From assembly GCA_948099385.1 (NCBI GenBank), contig CANUEZ040000031.1, positions 4,023,001 through 4,087,000 of the forward strand: a stretch of DNA of 64,000 nt, given 5' to 3'. This DNA is from Fasciola hepatica (Eukaryota > Platyhelminthes > Trematoda > Plagiorchiida > Fasciolidae). The notes beneath the pieces were generated by a model, which saw only the letters and a list, made by a program, of their open reading frames with translations, did not search any database and was not told the DNA's origin. Shown piece by piece: positions 12,640 to 26,403 of the stretch (within the stretch, counting starts at the first letter, position 1; each line of letters opens with the position of its first letter). The position numbers were made by a program, and so were the translations under genes.

Positions 12640-15600
12640 ACTTCAGTGCTCCAGTGGTATGCTTTTTATCCCGAATGCAGTACGCAGAAGCAAGACAAGC
12701 TTGTACGAACGAACGTGTATTCTGTAGCAACGTACGGTAAGCACTAGTACAAGCACGCAAGTGAAAACGCATACACCTGTATAAGTGCGCAAGTCAGTGC
12801 TGTGTGTAATCGAGAGAGTAAGACAACTGTACAATCAGATTATGCCGTGCAAAGTCGTGTTATACGTGATACGACACCATTAACCAGTGCCGTCTGCGAC
12901 GAGGCCCGACAAACGTCAACGGTGTACGTGTTTATACGACTGCAGTCATGTGTCCATGCTTGAACGGGATTCAGATCAAGCGTGCGCAAGTGCGACTACA
13001 TGACTGTTAAAGACGAACATAACAGAATGATTCTTCTATTTGAGCTTGCTCGTGTCAGAATTGATGGTCTCCGGCATTGTATATATTTTCTACCTTGTCA
13101 CAAACTGCCCATTGAAATGCCGGGCTGCAGAGCGTACGAAGATTTATTTTTCAAATTCAAACATCATCCTTTCTTGCATTGTGTAAAAAACTATTGAAAT
13201 TGGACATGAAAGTTCGCCCCGCCAAATCAGGAAACGCCATCACACTGGTTTAGTCCAGGTCCCATGTTATCCATCACAAATTTTATCTTCTACTTACCAA
13301 ACAGTTCCGTTGTTTCCCGTATGCTAAGTTCACTAGTTTCTACTCACAGCACCACCCTTGACCTCCAAGCCCATGTGATAATTGTTTGTCCAATCCCACT
13401 GTATCACACAGCCATTAGTCTTGTTTCTAGGAATATAGTTTTATTACGATCAGAGAAGCTATTCCACAGAGAATCCAAGACAGACTAGACCAGATCGAAG
13501 TTTTAAATAAAATTTGAATACTGGAAAGGGAGGTAGAACGTCTAGTACGATAAAGTTGATTGTTTTATTTCGCAGATATTTGTAATTTTCTGGAAAAACC
13601 TGTCCTCACTAGAATGTGAGAAACAGTGAATACTTACATCATCAGTGAAAATTATCTGCAGTAGACTTTGCAGAGCCCTGCATAAGTTATTTAGACATAT
13701 GTTTGGAAGAACCATGAAGTTGTTTGCAATGATCATTCTCTTATAAACCGACTACTTATATAGCCAAGTCTACGAAAAGTCGCACTCCCTGGGCAAGGGA
13801 AACTGCTTTCTAAAGAGATGATACATTTGCAACTACCTTGCCGCTACTAACAAATTATAAGTAGCAGTCAATATATCGCAGCTAATTTATCCTTTCATCT
13901 GTATTTTTATATTACCTGCCATTTTCAATTTGTTTTCGGTGCCTCAGAACTGGCTAAATACAGCACATTTTATACGTATTTAAACTGAGATGATAGAATA
14001 AAAGACAAGAAACGTGGTTATCATGATAACAAAAAATAACAAGTTCATGTCCACGTGCTTGCGATGCTATCGGTATCGCGAGTGATAGAGTGCATTGATA
14101 ATTGTCATATCGGTTGCCTGGACCAGAACATTAATACTACCTATCTGGTCGGTCCATCAGATGAAATGTTTTTACCAACCGCATGTGAGTAATGCTTTAG
14201 CCATTCGGTACTACCTTTTGAAGACTCATTCAGTGATTCAGTGAGACTGTTTTGAGCGATATTGGGAACATTTTACCGACTGCTACTTTTGAGGGGGTTG
14301 TTTTAAAGTTTGGAACACAATGGGAAACATACGTTTGGGATTGGGTTCCCAATTTTTTGAACATTTGATAAACGGGTACTTTCTGAGGGTGCGATATTCG
14401 ACAGACTTGAGTATACGCAAAGTTGAAGTCGAGCATGCTGCCAATGCAAACACAGCCATAGAGAAAATAGGAGCAAGATAAGCTGTTTGTTAAGTGGAAT
14501 GAAATTGCGTGGACTTTTTGCTTTTCCATCCTATATTTTTATTGTTTTTTCACCTTATCTGTCTTCCCGGTACTTTTGAGTTTTAATGTGACATGGTAGT
14601 TAAACTGACAGGTACAGCATTCGCTCTGATGACTTTTATTCTGAACCTAGCATGCTCAAAAAGCAATGTCTCAGTTCGTCTCACCTACCATCTAAGGCCC
14701 CCTTGAAGGCCCCTGAAAGGTCTACAGTTCTATCCGACCGTCAGGCAGACTTTTCCAATTGTTCACTACCCCGTTGCTCAAAAAGTATTACCTGGTTACC
14801 AAACTTTCGTGAACTCCTTCTCTTGTCCAGTTGCTCTTTACCTTCTTTTTCGTACGATTGGTTGCTTTCATTTCCGAGTTAATTTACTCCTGACGGGTAG
14901 GAATCAGAACCGCAGCAATCAGAGAACAAGTAATGGGTGTTCAAACCGATTCAATGAAGAGTCTCGTATGCCGGAGATTACCAAGAATATAAGATTGAGC
15001 AATAAAAGCTGTACCCATGAACGACATACCATTGAGGAAGTAATTCATGGAATGCTGATGGACTTGGGTGCTTTACGTCAGCAATAGCTAACATGAACAA
15101 TGACCAATCTATACGGAATAAGCGAGCTCACATCCGTAAACATAAAATAACGGCACTGTCAAGATACTTCTTAGGTTTATGAAATCTCCCCACGGTTAAC
15201 TATTCTGCCTTTGAATTTATAACTGGCAATTTCTGCTGTCGTCGATCGTCATTTTAAGAATGCGGTCAGGCTGGTTTTTTCGACCTACATCCGTTGAAAT
15301 CAACAGTTAAATACGGCAATGGTCATCGGAAGATAAAATGGAAACCGGACCATCCCGAGTTGGCTCTCTTTTGGACTCGACGGTTCGCAAACACCGGCGC
15401 ATTCCTCACTCGGAAGCACCAGACCCGAGTTTCATTATTGCTAAAGTTCATCAGTGGTGCATATCCTCCGCCGCACCTAGGGTTCAAACTCGGATATTCC
15501 CTTGGAGTTAAACGAGACAGTGACGGTGTCTTCCTTCAAAAGCTGACAGGCATTGTGGTTTTTCATGGAGGGCAACATCTGAACGAAGTTAAGTCAATGG

Positions 15601-16470
15601 TCTGGATCAAACCGAACGGGAGCGGGGTGGAGCAACGGTAATACACACTCCTGGATGCGGGGGAGCTCTGACAAGAGCAAAACTCGAATCTGGGTCTTCC
15701 TAGAGCGGGGCTGATGGGACGAACTGAGGTTTGTGCGTGGACGTTGGATCCCAAGGGACAGTCAACCAAGCAAGTTATCAACAACCCTATGCACTACTAG
15801 CAGGTAACCATGAGATAGATACAGATATTTTAGTTCGTGAAAATATCATAGAGTTCGAAATTTCACAACTTACTACTTAAAATCTTGTTAGTAGGCAGTG
15901 TGAAACCCACAAAGTAAAGAGTGAAGTCAGGCACACGCTTGCGCGCTACACGTTGGTAACAGAGGCTGTGGAAATTCGAAGCTAGTGAAGCAATCTGGCA
16001 GACTTAACCGATATATAACCGATACAATGGGTTATTCACTCCACATTAGTGCTAAATGAATAATGCGTAAGGAGGCTGGTTGAAGTTAAGTGTGATAAAG
16101 CCAATGTTCCGGACAAGTTGTATGGAAACCAGTCACAGAACTCCATCTGCTAAAAGTAGTTTCTTTGAAAGTGGGTTTGGATCGGATGTGGTCTATAACT
16201 CGTATAGCTTTTTTTCCTCAGGATATTTGTCACGGAGTCTAAGAAGATCCCCAGTTTTCTGATGACTGCTTGTTGTAAAGAGTATGGTTCCGTAGCCAAC
16301 AAATATCCTAAAAAGACTATTTGAGTTTCGGTAGTGGATGCCTTTGGGCGCCCGGACCACCTACGAGAATGAAAGCTGCCGTCATTTTTAAGTCACTGGG
16401 CAACAAAAGTACCAAACTGTACCAAAGGCTCTGGCAGATTAAAGCGTCCTCAGTGAAATTGTTCGCATGT
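12640..16470. other. Anonymous intergenic sequence
   Basis: Nearly 4 kb with no recognised gene or transposon. The longest plus frame (15294-15641, 115 codons) overlaps a minus frame and has no motif I recognise. 13.7-14.6 kb is AT-rich. Confidence 0.4.
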
Positions 16471-17047
16471 AGAAGACTAAATCGGAGAAACAATTGTTTT
16501 TCAATAATTCATTCTCAAGCCACTTACAGATTACATAGTAGACATTAGACGAAAAAAGATCATGAATATAGACTCGGAATAAACGTCAATCGTTGGCAGG
16601 CATTTGTTAGTCTAATAGTCCCTATCATGTGATTGGTTTATCTAGCTGACGCCCTCTAGGTAACTGGACGGTAGATTCATGCGGCCTTGGTCAATCTTGG
16701 GCCATGGGAGTTGGAGTGCCTGGACGAAAGGTGTTCATTTGCCCTCTCTAGCGATGGCTGAGGCAAATGGAACAAGGAAGTTGACCCCTGACCTGTGCGC
16801 CCAAAAGAGTTTGGTCCAGGCACTCCAACTCCCATGGCCAAAGAATGACCAAGGCCGCATGAATCTACCGTCTAGTTACCTAGAGGGCGTCAGCTAGATA
16901 ATTAGACTAACAAACGCCTGCCAATGATTGACGTTTATTCCATGTCTATATTCATGGTCTTTTTTCGTCTCATGTCTACTATGTAATCTGTAAGTGGCTT
17001 GAGAATGAATTACTGAAAAACAATTGTTTCGCCGATTTAGACTTCTG
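16471..17047. repeat. Large foldback (inverted repeat) element
   Basis: The left arm (16471-16725) and right arm (16813-17047) are near-perfect reverse complements around an 87-base spacer. Long identical blocks include the GGCCATGGGAGTTGGAGTGC block near the spacer and AACAATTGTTTTTCA near the outer ends. The left arm carries about 20-24 extra bases (around 16618-16640) absent from the right arm. The structure matches a foldback transposon, a large hairpin MITE, or two head-to-head copies of one repeat. A 72-codon open frame over the centre is only a consequence of the palindrome. Confidence 0.9.
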
Positions 17048-17639
17048 TATGATGCAATCGGTATTTTTCAGACATTATTTGCATGTGGTCAGTAGGCTGA
17101 GGCCCTTTATGTTCAGCTTAGCCAGCCCAACTATATCGAAGACAGACCAATCCATTTGAAAGCAAAGGCACAAAAATGAAAACCAGCCCTAACTTCAACC
17201 GCACAATACCTGTATACTCAGCATGAACTGAATCCAGTCAAGGTTATGCAATTAAACACTTTTCCCCCGATGAATTGAAATTCCATCTGCATAACAGTAT
17301 AGGTTGTCAGCGCTGGAGGAGCTGGCACGAGATGAATCCCCTCCAATACCACGAAGGTAAGAGATAAGGCGATGTGAATGTGAAAATATGGCTCGGCATT
17401 CACCGTTGACAACTGGTAGGTTTTGTGTTTCCTTCCGAGGGGTGAATGCAACCGTCTCTCTGGGGGCGATGAAAAAGACACATTCTAAATACGCACAAAG
17501 TCTACCCTTATCCACCTGATCAATAAAGTTCGTTCAGCAGGACAGAGAGCCAGCCCCTTTTGCAACCTTTTTAAGGGACTGATTTGATTAGAAATTCCGT
17601 TTGCAATTTATTGGACTGAAGGGCCCGGTACTATTGTAA
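17048..17639. other. Anonymous intergenic sequence
   Basis: Two overlapping minus-strand frames of 87 codons (17218-17515) have no recognisable motif. No other feature was seen. Confidence 0.4.
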
Positions 17640-18330
17640 CAAGGACAACAACACACGGCAGGATACTTGTATTTCACCTGCCAAACAAGTCAAGTCATTG
17701 AAACTCACACAATTGTTCATATAGGCCCTTTTCCAGACTGCGCGGCACCAACATTGCTATTGCCGCTGCTTGAGTGCTTCGGCTGCGTTCCGGCCAGTTG
17801 CCCTTGACCAATGGCTTGATTCTCTCGGGCGTCATTTTCCTTCGGTTGGTCCGGTTGTCTCAGTTGACGGCTCGATCGGCAGCTCTTCACCTGAGCTATC
17901 CTGCTGGTTGCCGGAGATCCCGCTGCTTCCTCTCTGGTCGTCTGTATGCCTCCTTTTGCCTGTTTCGGGACGCCTCCGACACATTGGCTTTCTGTTTTTC
18001 TGTCTGTGGCCCTCCTTTGGTTCGTCCGTTCGCCTTGATATTCACACCGTTCCCTCGCCCCAGCATTCCTCGTTACAATTTGACCTCCAAGTTCTTCGGA
18101 CCTGATCTGGTTGGACTTCTGGTTGTTTCGCTATTTCAAGAGGAGAGTGTACGGTCTCATTGCTGAAACTCTGGATGAGCTTAAGGCTGAAATCTAATCT
18201 GTTTGCAGAGATTCCAACTTTAATGCTGGAGTGTTCACGGGAGTGTGGTTCGGCAGGCTAGGGATTTGTACGGCAAGGGGCCATGGTGTTTCGAACGTAT
18301 ACTTTGACGGGGACCACTGTACATATCTGC
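17640..18330 (+). other. GC-rich island with two overlapping open frames
   Basis: This stretch is visibly richer in GC and in C/T than its surroundings. Two plus-strand frames stay open together: 17770-18105 (111 codons) and 17774-18166 (130 codons). Both are rich in Leu, Ser, Pro and Phe, as expected from a pyrimidine-rich strand, and I recognise no domain. It may be a promoter/5' UTR island, the 5' part of an unidentified retroelement, or chance. Confidence 0.3.
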
Positions 18331-21300
18331 ACCAAATAACAATACTCAAGTTATTTTCGGAAGCGGGGAATGCTTACTCGATCTTTTAAAGGCCAGAACA
18401 ATCTGACTGTCAATTTATTTAACCAACATTTCTTACTATTATTCAAGTCATTTACTGGGGGGCCGTTTAGCTGTAGGACGGTCGGAAGTGTTTGGATACG
18501 ACTAACTTGGAATTCTGTGCTTAGGTTGATGATTACAACCATGTCGTGAATGAACTGGGATCGATCAACAGGCTTTCCAGTGAAGTTTCAAACTGGAATC
18601 TTTTCAAGCAATGGTGTTTTATATGTGAAAGGGGAAGCAACAAAATACCCGTACAACAAATAGTATCCAGTTTTTCTCGTACAGATCCTACAGCCAACAA
18701 TACGCATGAACTTCAGCTAGGGCCTTCCCTGCCGGAACAGGGCTTGTTGTAGTGACAGCCTAGGCCTGGGGCAGCAGGCTTCACAGATCGAAGATGTGCA
18801 AGGCTTGGTGGTGTTTTAATGTTGATGTCTCAACAGTATTGCTCGGGTATTTTGAGAAAACCATATCATTAGTTGTGGAGTCTAGTGCAGTGTCGAGGTT
18901 AACCTGCGGAACAAACCCTCAGTCTGAAAAAGGTATGATATATGTTATGCATTCCCACCATTAGACGTTTTTCATCGAGTCAGATATGGTCGAGATGCAA
19001 AATTGTGAACACCTTAACCCCTGAACTTGGCCAAGTAGGTGCTTGGCTTCCGGGTTGTAGTTCATAATATACGCCCATTGGATCTCTGGAGAAATTAGTC
19101 AACATGTCTAAGTAAGGCGATAAGAAGAATGCTTGTGTTCGAACCCTTTCTTCAACTTCGTGGATTCCACTGATAAATTTATCCTGTTTTTGTTTTTGCA
19201 TTTCTATTCGTTTAGCTCAAGATTAAACTATACAGAGAGGTAGTAACTAAAACCAGAGCACAATGGTGCGAGCATAACGGTTGTGCGAACTGAACTGAGT
19301 TGAACGCGTTTCCGAAAACATAAGAGCGGCATGGTTAGGCAAAGTATATTCCCGTTGTGATGAACTATTTTATCGAGTGAAATAGAGGACAACGCTCAAC
19401 ACAACCAGGGCCATAAAATAAATGGTTGCTTAAAAAAAAGAGTTCTGTGAGATTATTAGAGCATTATTAGTCAAAAAGAGAAGACAAAGATCACGATGAC
19501 CACTTCTTTAATCAATGCATTTCTGGAAACGGTAGAGACACAGGGGCGGAGAGGGACAGAATCGTAAACATGAGTAAACGATGAGAAATCTAAAAATAGT
19601 GTTGCACAGTTCACATATTCAGAAGTTGCTTCAGACTGCAGAGTGCATGGATCAAAATGGTAGTGCAAAAAGTACAGATGAAAATGCAGCTGACGGGTGA
19701 GAGTGGAGGATATGAGTTCGACAAGGGCATCGTGGGTCACTTAGTGAAAGACCACTAAGCGATTGGTTCTACTGGGAAGGGTTTAATTTCAACCCTGACC
19801 ACATTCCTTACAGTGAAATAGTACTCACAATGACCATTCAGATTCTGTTCACATACCAGTAAATTTCTATGTCCATACCAAAACCTCATTTATGTCAACC
19901 AAACCTTGAAATCGACACAATTGAGACTATACTACTCGCGGGCGGTGAGTGGTGGCACCAATAATACTTCCAAAACAGAGACTCGAAGATACATTAAGGC
20001 CTACATAACTGAAGTCTGTAAAGAACATCAGTTAGAGACAGAAACCAAATGGCAGAACCTCTGATAACGACAGAAGTAGTCACTAATTTCGGATCAGTTG
20101 TGTTAATTTCACAGGGAATTACCAAACTTATTGTTAGACAGCTACAACGACAACGATAGCAAAGACAACAGGTAAAAGCGACCACGAGACTATCCACCAC
20201 CGTACATGATCAGCCATTTTGGGATTCTGACACTTGTACTCTTCTCTAATTAATAACTTACTATAGGTAAACTTAACCGCTGATATTTGGTTTTCATGTC
20301 TTACCTGCACTGACAACACGCCCGTGAAAAGTCAGTTAAATAACTCACGTTTTTCAGCCCATAAAACGTCTCTACCTTCTTGGATGGATATGCAAGTTCT
20401 CATGCACCCACGATTCCGATATGTTGTTAGCGCACGTATCTACACATCACACTTCACCGCTTGTCTGACACAGACATTGCGCTTGACGTACACCCTCAGT
20501 CTTCTCTTCGGCTAGCGCGTCTAAGATTGGTCGGAGGAACGTAGTGGATACTATTATACAACACCTTTATTAACTCATTACTGATTGGAATGAGCACGCT
20601 ATTTGCTCCAGTTCTTTTCAGCACTGACGTAGCTCTTCTGTGCTACTGTTTGAGTTGCTACTTGACAGCATTATCCAGCTGAGACCAAAACGAATAGAAG
20701 CAAAAGAAGCGGGTAAGTAGAAATGAAAGTAATCAGTGAAAATTTTGAAGACGAGGAAAGGACTCGAATGCAACTGCGACAATGACCGCGGCACTTAGCT
20801 ATGTCACGGAATATCTCCAACCATCCATTTGCTGCGTCCTGTGGAGATCAGCGGTGTATCTGTATCGGAAAATCACATATCGAAGATAAAGTAAAGCCAA
20901 GTCGACGATGCACGACCGATCTGTTTGACTTTGGTCACCTAGCTTTATGATGTTAGACGAGCCGAGTGTCATCGACACAGAAACAATCACGCGAGCACAA
21001 GTGCGCGTGTTGTTGTGTCACTGGCCGTTTCAAGTGTGACAATCATACTGCTTGATAACCAAAGAAAACGAGATTCGGGTAGAACAGGACTGTTCACTCG
21101 CTCTTCTGCTCTCGTACAGAGAAAATAACATCAGACGTTCAAAAGTAACCGTAAGAACGGAGCCTGATTGGGCAGATTCTCGGGAATTTGTCAAATATAA
21201 CCGGATTCTGGATCAGCTCCTTTTGCTCTTCGCGTTGGGTTCTGTGTTTGCTCAATCATCAACCGGAATAGAATCTAGGATATGGAAAGAGAGCAAAAAC

Positions 21301-24060
21301 TGTTTTCATTGATGAGGCAGACGCGCACGAACGTCTTACTGTTAGGCTCATTAGTTTGTGGTGAAAATTCTTCATTTGTCCTGTGTTTTTTCTAACGAAT
21401 AGTAATCAAATCAAAATGGGTTGCCCGCAAAGAAATCAACGACTCCTTAAAATTTTCTATCGTTTGATGTAGTCACGTGCGGATCACTTATTTTCTTTCC
21501 TCTCCTGTTTGCACCCTATTTGAATGTTTGTTAGTCTAACTGCCCGCCTGTCTGTCTGCGGTCTCTCTCTCTCTCGTCACATTGTCTGGTCTTTTGCTAG
21601 GATAAAGAAAGGTGAATTTATAATCCACATTGAATAAAAATAACGTGTTTCTCCGATAATGATAATTCAGGAGAAACCAGCTTACCAGTTGAAAGATTTT
21701 CCGTCCCGAAAAGGATAATAAGCACACTTAGTTAGTTTTATCATTGGTGCACTCATTTTCAAATGCTGCTACGCGCGCCTTCTAAATGAGATGATCAGCG
21801 GATGACAAATAAAATCGAAATTGCACTTTTGTCCAAGATTAAAATGAAACGGTGCCAAGTGTAGCATATACGGGTGACGTACAAGGTCAAATTTTCTCGA
21901 GCCATTTTGGAGTACGTTGTTACCACTCAGGCATGGGACAGTAGTGTCAGGATTGCAATGGACAGAGTGAAACTTCCCAACTGGATGTGCAACATTCGGT
22001 TCAGTTAACGATCACACCAATCAATGACCGAAGGGAATGACCGCGTTGTAACGCTGATACAGTTCGTCCCTGTTGAAAAGTTCGATTTCGACAAGTTCGA
22101 TCGGAATGAATGTATCCTATTTCACATATTTTAGTTAACAGCATTTTAATTGTAGTGCACGAATGAATCGGTGATCTACTTTCACGTAAGTGTATCACGT
22201 ACGAACAGGTATGGTGCAAGGATGTCCAACTCTACATTTGCATGTTCGTGTCTGCGAGGGTATGCGTGGCTGGGTTTATGACTGCCCCTTATTTATTTCA
22301 GTGCGACCGAAATCTATCTGGGTCCAAACATTCAGCGGATGTTGTGGCCCGGTTAACACTTTGACGTGTAAACAATTCGCTCGACAAATATCAGTAACTT
22401 GGTCTGTGTTTGTCTGTCTGTCTACCGAAACGATACGTTCAGTTTTCCAGATGACAATGTGACCAGTTTATCAGACAAACCAACTAAACCACTTTAGACG
22501 CTCATAATTTATTACCGATCGCGTTTGTCATGTGACCCAGCTGGGTCTGATTAGTGAGTATTCGGAACAGGGAGAGAATTCGAATATAGAAAGTATGGGA
22601 TAATACAATAGCACCAGGGGTCCGCATGTGTCTAACTATTGAGTGTACAGTTCTACGGGACCTCGTCCAGGAAGACCAACACGCCCGAAACAACCAAGTC
22701 AAAGGGGCCGCAGTTTATAACTATCTTCAGGAGGTTCGATAAGGACGAGAGATCAAAATGAAGTATGCTAAAACATGTTAAGGCACAAAAGTACGGTGTA
22801 ATATGAATAGTACTAGGTACTCACAGCTCGTCGAAAATGTTCAGCAAACTGATATCACACCGGTCACACGCAGCTGGTCCTCGGGGTTGATTCAATGCAG
22901 CTTTCAATCCGGCTTTCCCAAGGCATTCGAACAGAATCCCAGAAACTTCATTATGGGCTTCCATGTCGATGTAAGTCCGTCAGGAACGATATTTGGGTTG
23001 TGTGTATTTAGTTTTTACTGCCACAGATCTTAGGACGCTCGCAGGCAAGGCAGAGAGAACTATCCGCGGTACGCGCTTGCCAGTGAGTTGAAAATGTGAT
23101 TTGCTAACTTGATAGGACAATAAATCGTTATGTACAGTTCAACGAGAAGAATATGGAAGAAAGTACGAAATGGACAAGGTGCTCCATTCCCTTCAGTCAT
23201 AGTATCACCACCAATATTTATCGTTTAATCCCTACCCTTTCAAGGAACTCTGCTATCTATCGGAGTCGTTTCGGGGCAGCTGTGACCCATGGCTCAAAGA
23301 TAGTAGCCTGGTTATTGTCACTGTAATCAAATAATTTACTTTATATACTACTTGTAACTAAGCTCAGCATTGATGATACTATAATGCCAGAAAATTCGAG
23401 CAATTCTTCGAAGATATCGATGTCTAAATACCGACAATCTTTATGCGTCTTCCAAATGCAGAAACCAGACTTTCAAACCCCAGTAGAGCTTCCTGGTGCA
23501 ATGAGGAGAAGGAAAGATAGCGGTCTTCAGAAAATGCTTTCCACACCAGGGAAATGATTAGTGACGTGAACGAACTCCATATTTTGCGTGTATCACGTTT
23601 CACAGTCCTAGAAAATTTCACGTCTTTAGGACTATGTCAAACGAAGTTAGACCGAAAAAGAATGGGTTACAAAGTGTGCACAATGTAATCAGCATCCGTG
23701 TAGTTCTTACTATGCTCTCATCGTTTCACATGTACACAGTGACCGATTTCGTCCTACTTAGGTCGTGTGATACGCCCAGTTTCTTCATGGACTATGGCAA
23801 TGTGTCCGTAATTCGGTCATTTCTAGCCTAAGTTTCGGTGATCTGGCCAAATTGAGTTGACTGTGTACGAGGGCCTTCGTTTCATTAATGTCCAAACATG
23901 ATAACTTCAGCTCTACGGTATTTTCTAAACCAGGTCATTTTTTCAGACTGCAGATCGCGGTGTACCGAAGTTAAAATCTTTCCGTCGCCTTTGTCACCGG
24001 TTACAGTTTCCTTCTATTGGAAGTCTACGATCGATCGGTTCTTCCTTCCCACGTACGACC
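18331..24060. other. Anonymous intergenic sequence
   Basis: A 5.7-kb stretch without recognised coding exons. All open frames are under 95 codons and lack family resemblance. A short CT run at about 21565-21576 is the only simple repeat noted. Confidence 0.4.
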
Positions 24061-24089
24061 GACGGTAGTCGACTTGTATAAGCTCTTAT

Positions 24090-24255
24090 CACCTTGGGTA
24101 TACGACTGCCAATCACATTGGAGACAGGTAGTAATCCACGCCTGACCTATTGAGACTCGGTGTGATTCACCACTCCAGTTGTCAGGATTGGAAAACCATT
24201 TTTTGTTCTTAAAAGTACTGTGAGCCCTTAAGACTGCTGAGTTATCTCTTCCACT
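24090..24255 (-). repeat. R3 dispersed repeat, copy 1
   Basis: The minus-strand segment giving SNPDNWSGESHRVSIG resembles 29690-29770 on the plus strand (QQPDPVTWSGEPHKVPIG) at both DNA and conceptual-peptide level. The conserved core is the GGAGTGG-GAA-CACA block followed by CAATAGGT. Origin unknown. Confidence 0.45.
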
Positions 24256-24261
24256 ACACTC

Positions 24262-26350
24262 ACTCACAAGAATGGAATAAGTGTCTTGCTGCTGCTCTAT
24301 GAAAATAACGATAAAAATTTAAAAACAGTCATGGGTAAACGAAGTGATCAGTACGGTGTTGTATCTGGATGACCGTAACGCACGACCGGCTTCGAGCTTG
24401 TTGCCTCCAATCAGGTATGCGTACCCGGCACTCTTCCACGCAATCATTCCTCGTTCTGTATGATTGCAGTGTTAGCCGACGAAATAACTTTGGAAGAGTT
24501 ACCGTGTGATTCTACTAATGAACTCTTCGTCCATGCACACTCCTTACGATTTGAATGAGATTGCGGCAGTAAATCATGGGCAAACTTCATGAATCCCTAC
24601 TGCTTGAATGCCTCGGTGATAGACCCCAAAGCATACAGAATTGAAGCAAACTTCTGTAAGTGGAATGTTGTGGTGAATAAATTCGACGTCATCCACTTCT
24701 CGAAATGATCGGTTCACCTGGCACCTGAATAAAAACCGCGCTTCTTTGTACAATGTAACCAGAATCGTATCTAATTCACCTGTAATATGTCACACTAAAG
24801 TACACACACACACACACACAAATGTCAAGCTGTTTGACAAACCGGAACCTAACTCTAACATTTGAAGTGGTAATCAGTTCGCAGGCTCCTGCTGTATTCG
24901 GTTCACGATATAGTCATTGTATGGGTAAATGGGCCAGCTCAACTCACCAGTGCACACTCAATCAATCTATAACGTTCAACGTTGGAACTACGTCCAGCTT
25001 CTGACCTTCCTAACGGTTAGAAACCTGATATCTACAACCAAGCCGGCAAAAAATGACCTCAGTTTGTTCCGGAACAGGATGAGTAGCCCCGAGTGAACTA
25101 GGCCCTAGGAGGGTGTCAACTTAGGAACGGTGGTGGTCATTGTTCCACCAAACTTTTGTGTACACGGGCATCTGTGTTGTCCCTAAGGTTGATTCTCATG
25201 TGGCCGCAACACACGGCGCACCAATGCACAGACGAAACTCAAGCAAACAAAAGAATGGGTCGGAGGATAGAGTTTGACCCATGGATGTTGACCTTGGGTT
25301 GCTCAAGTCATTGTGGACTGCATTCACTGAATGCCTGAGAGGTACGATGAACTCCAAAGGGTATTGTATGAAAATCGGAAAGGTGAACAGTATTCTAGAC
25401 AGAAAATGTTTACTAATGTGTGTTTCAGGGACGGAAAAAAATACTGATAACGACGGAAAAATGACCCGGATAGTTCTGAATGAAAATTTGCACCATATAA
25501 TTATCATTCTTTCTTCCTAGTAGGACTTTCCCTACAAACTGATGGAGACAGTTGTCCTACAAAGGAAATGTGATCTCGTACCTATATAACCACCGCGAAC
25601 AGGTGAAAGATTCCAACGAATGTGTTCAATCAAGCTATCTCTATCTTGCATCAAGTAACAATGAAATCCAATTAAGATGTCCGCCATGGTGAAAGTTGAT
25701 TTCTAGTGGTATATGGATGGTCTCATAGAGTATAATCAAAATATCTGAGCATTTGTAGCACTGGTCTGTATTGTACTGCTAAATTACCGTACTTGGACTG
25801 TGAAATCAGTCATTGTCCCTGACTTTCCATGGAGGCTTACTTGACACAGGATTTGCTCTCACAGCTTCGGATTGTTTGCCTCATTTTCGGCGGAGTAATA
25901 ACGCATGGCAGCAACCAAAGCCAACACAGTGAGGTATGAAGTTACTGGCTGAATAAACCAAACCGAGATGAGCTCCCAAAATAAGATTTGTCCGTGACCT
26001 TACGTTCCTTCGTGGCGGAATGTCATCTACGGCGGACACCAGGTAAAAGTTTCGAATAAACTTCAGGATTCTTTGTACCGAATGGTGATCCTCACTTCAT
26101 TTTCCGTCGGACCATGGAAACTTAACCGATTTGTTGATATTCACATGACAAGTGGTAAAATGGATAACCTCTAATTTTTGGATGGACCTTATCCACAGTT
26201 TACTAGCCTGTTTTATTTCAACTACTTTATCCTCGGCTAAGGTTGGATGGTGCTTTACTGAACTGAGAACCCCTGAAATTGCACAACCTACCATTCGTCA
26301 CTTCATCGTCATCAGCAATGCCATCTGAATCGCGGTCGAGTGATTTCAGA
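24262..26350. other. Anonymous intergenic sequence
   Basis: Contains the AC tract at 24801-24821. The 103-codon minus frame at 25196-25507 overlaps plus-strand frames and has no motif. Confidence 0.4.
24801..24821. repeat. (AC)n microsatellite
   Basis: An uninterrupted AC run of about 20 bases. Confidence 0.95.
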
Positions 26351-26351
26351 A

Positions 26352-26403
26352 GTCGGGTCTCTAGCCTGCTATTTGGGGTTCAAACCCCGTCACCGCAGAC
26401 CAG
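26352..26403 (+). repeat. Possible tRNA-like fragment
   Basis: CTCTAGCCTGC (box-A-like) is followed after only a few bases by GGGGTTCAAACCCCG, a perfect self-complementary box-B/T-arm. The spacing between the boxes is too short for an intact tRNA, so this is at most a deleted relic. Confidence 0.3.

Noticed and set aside
15294..15641. 115-codon plus-strand frame as a coding exon
   Set aside because: No domain, overlapped by a minus frame, and no bounded splice signals.
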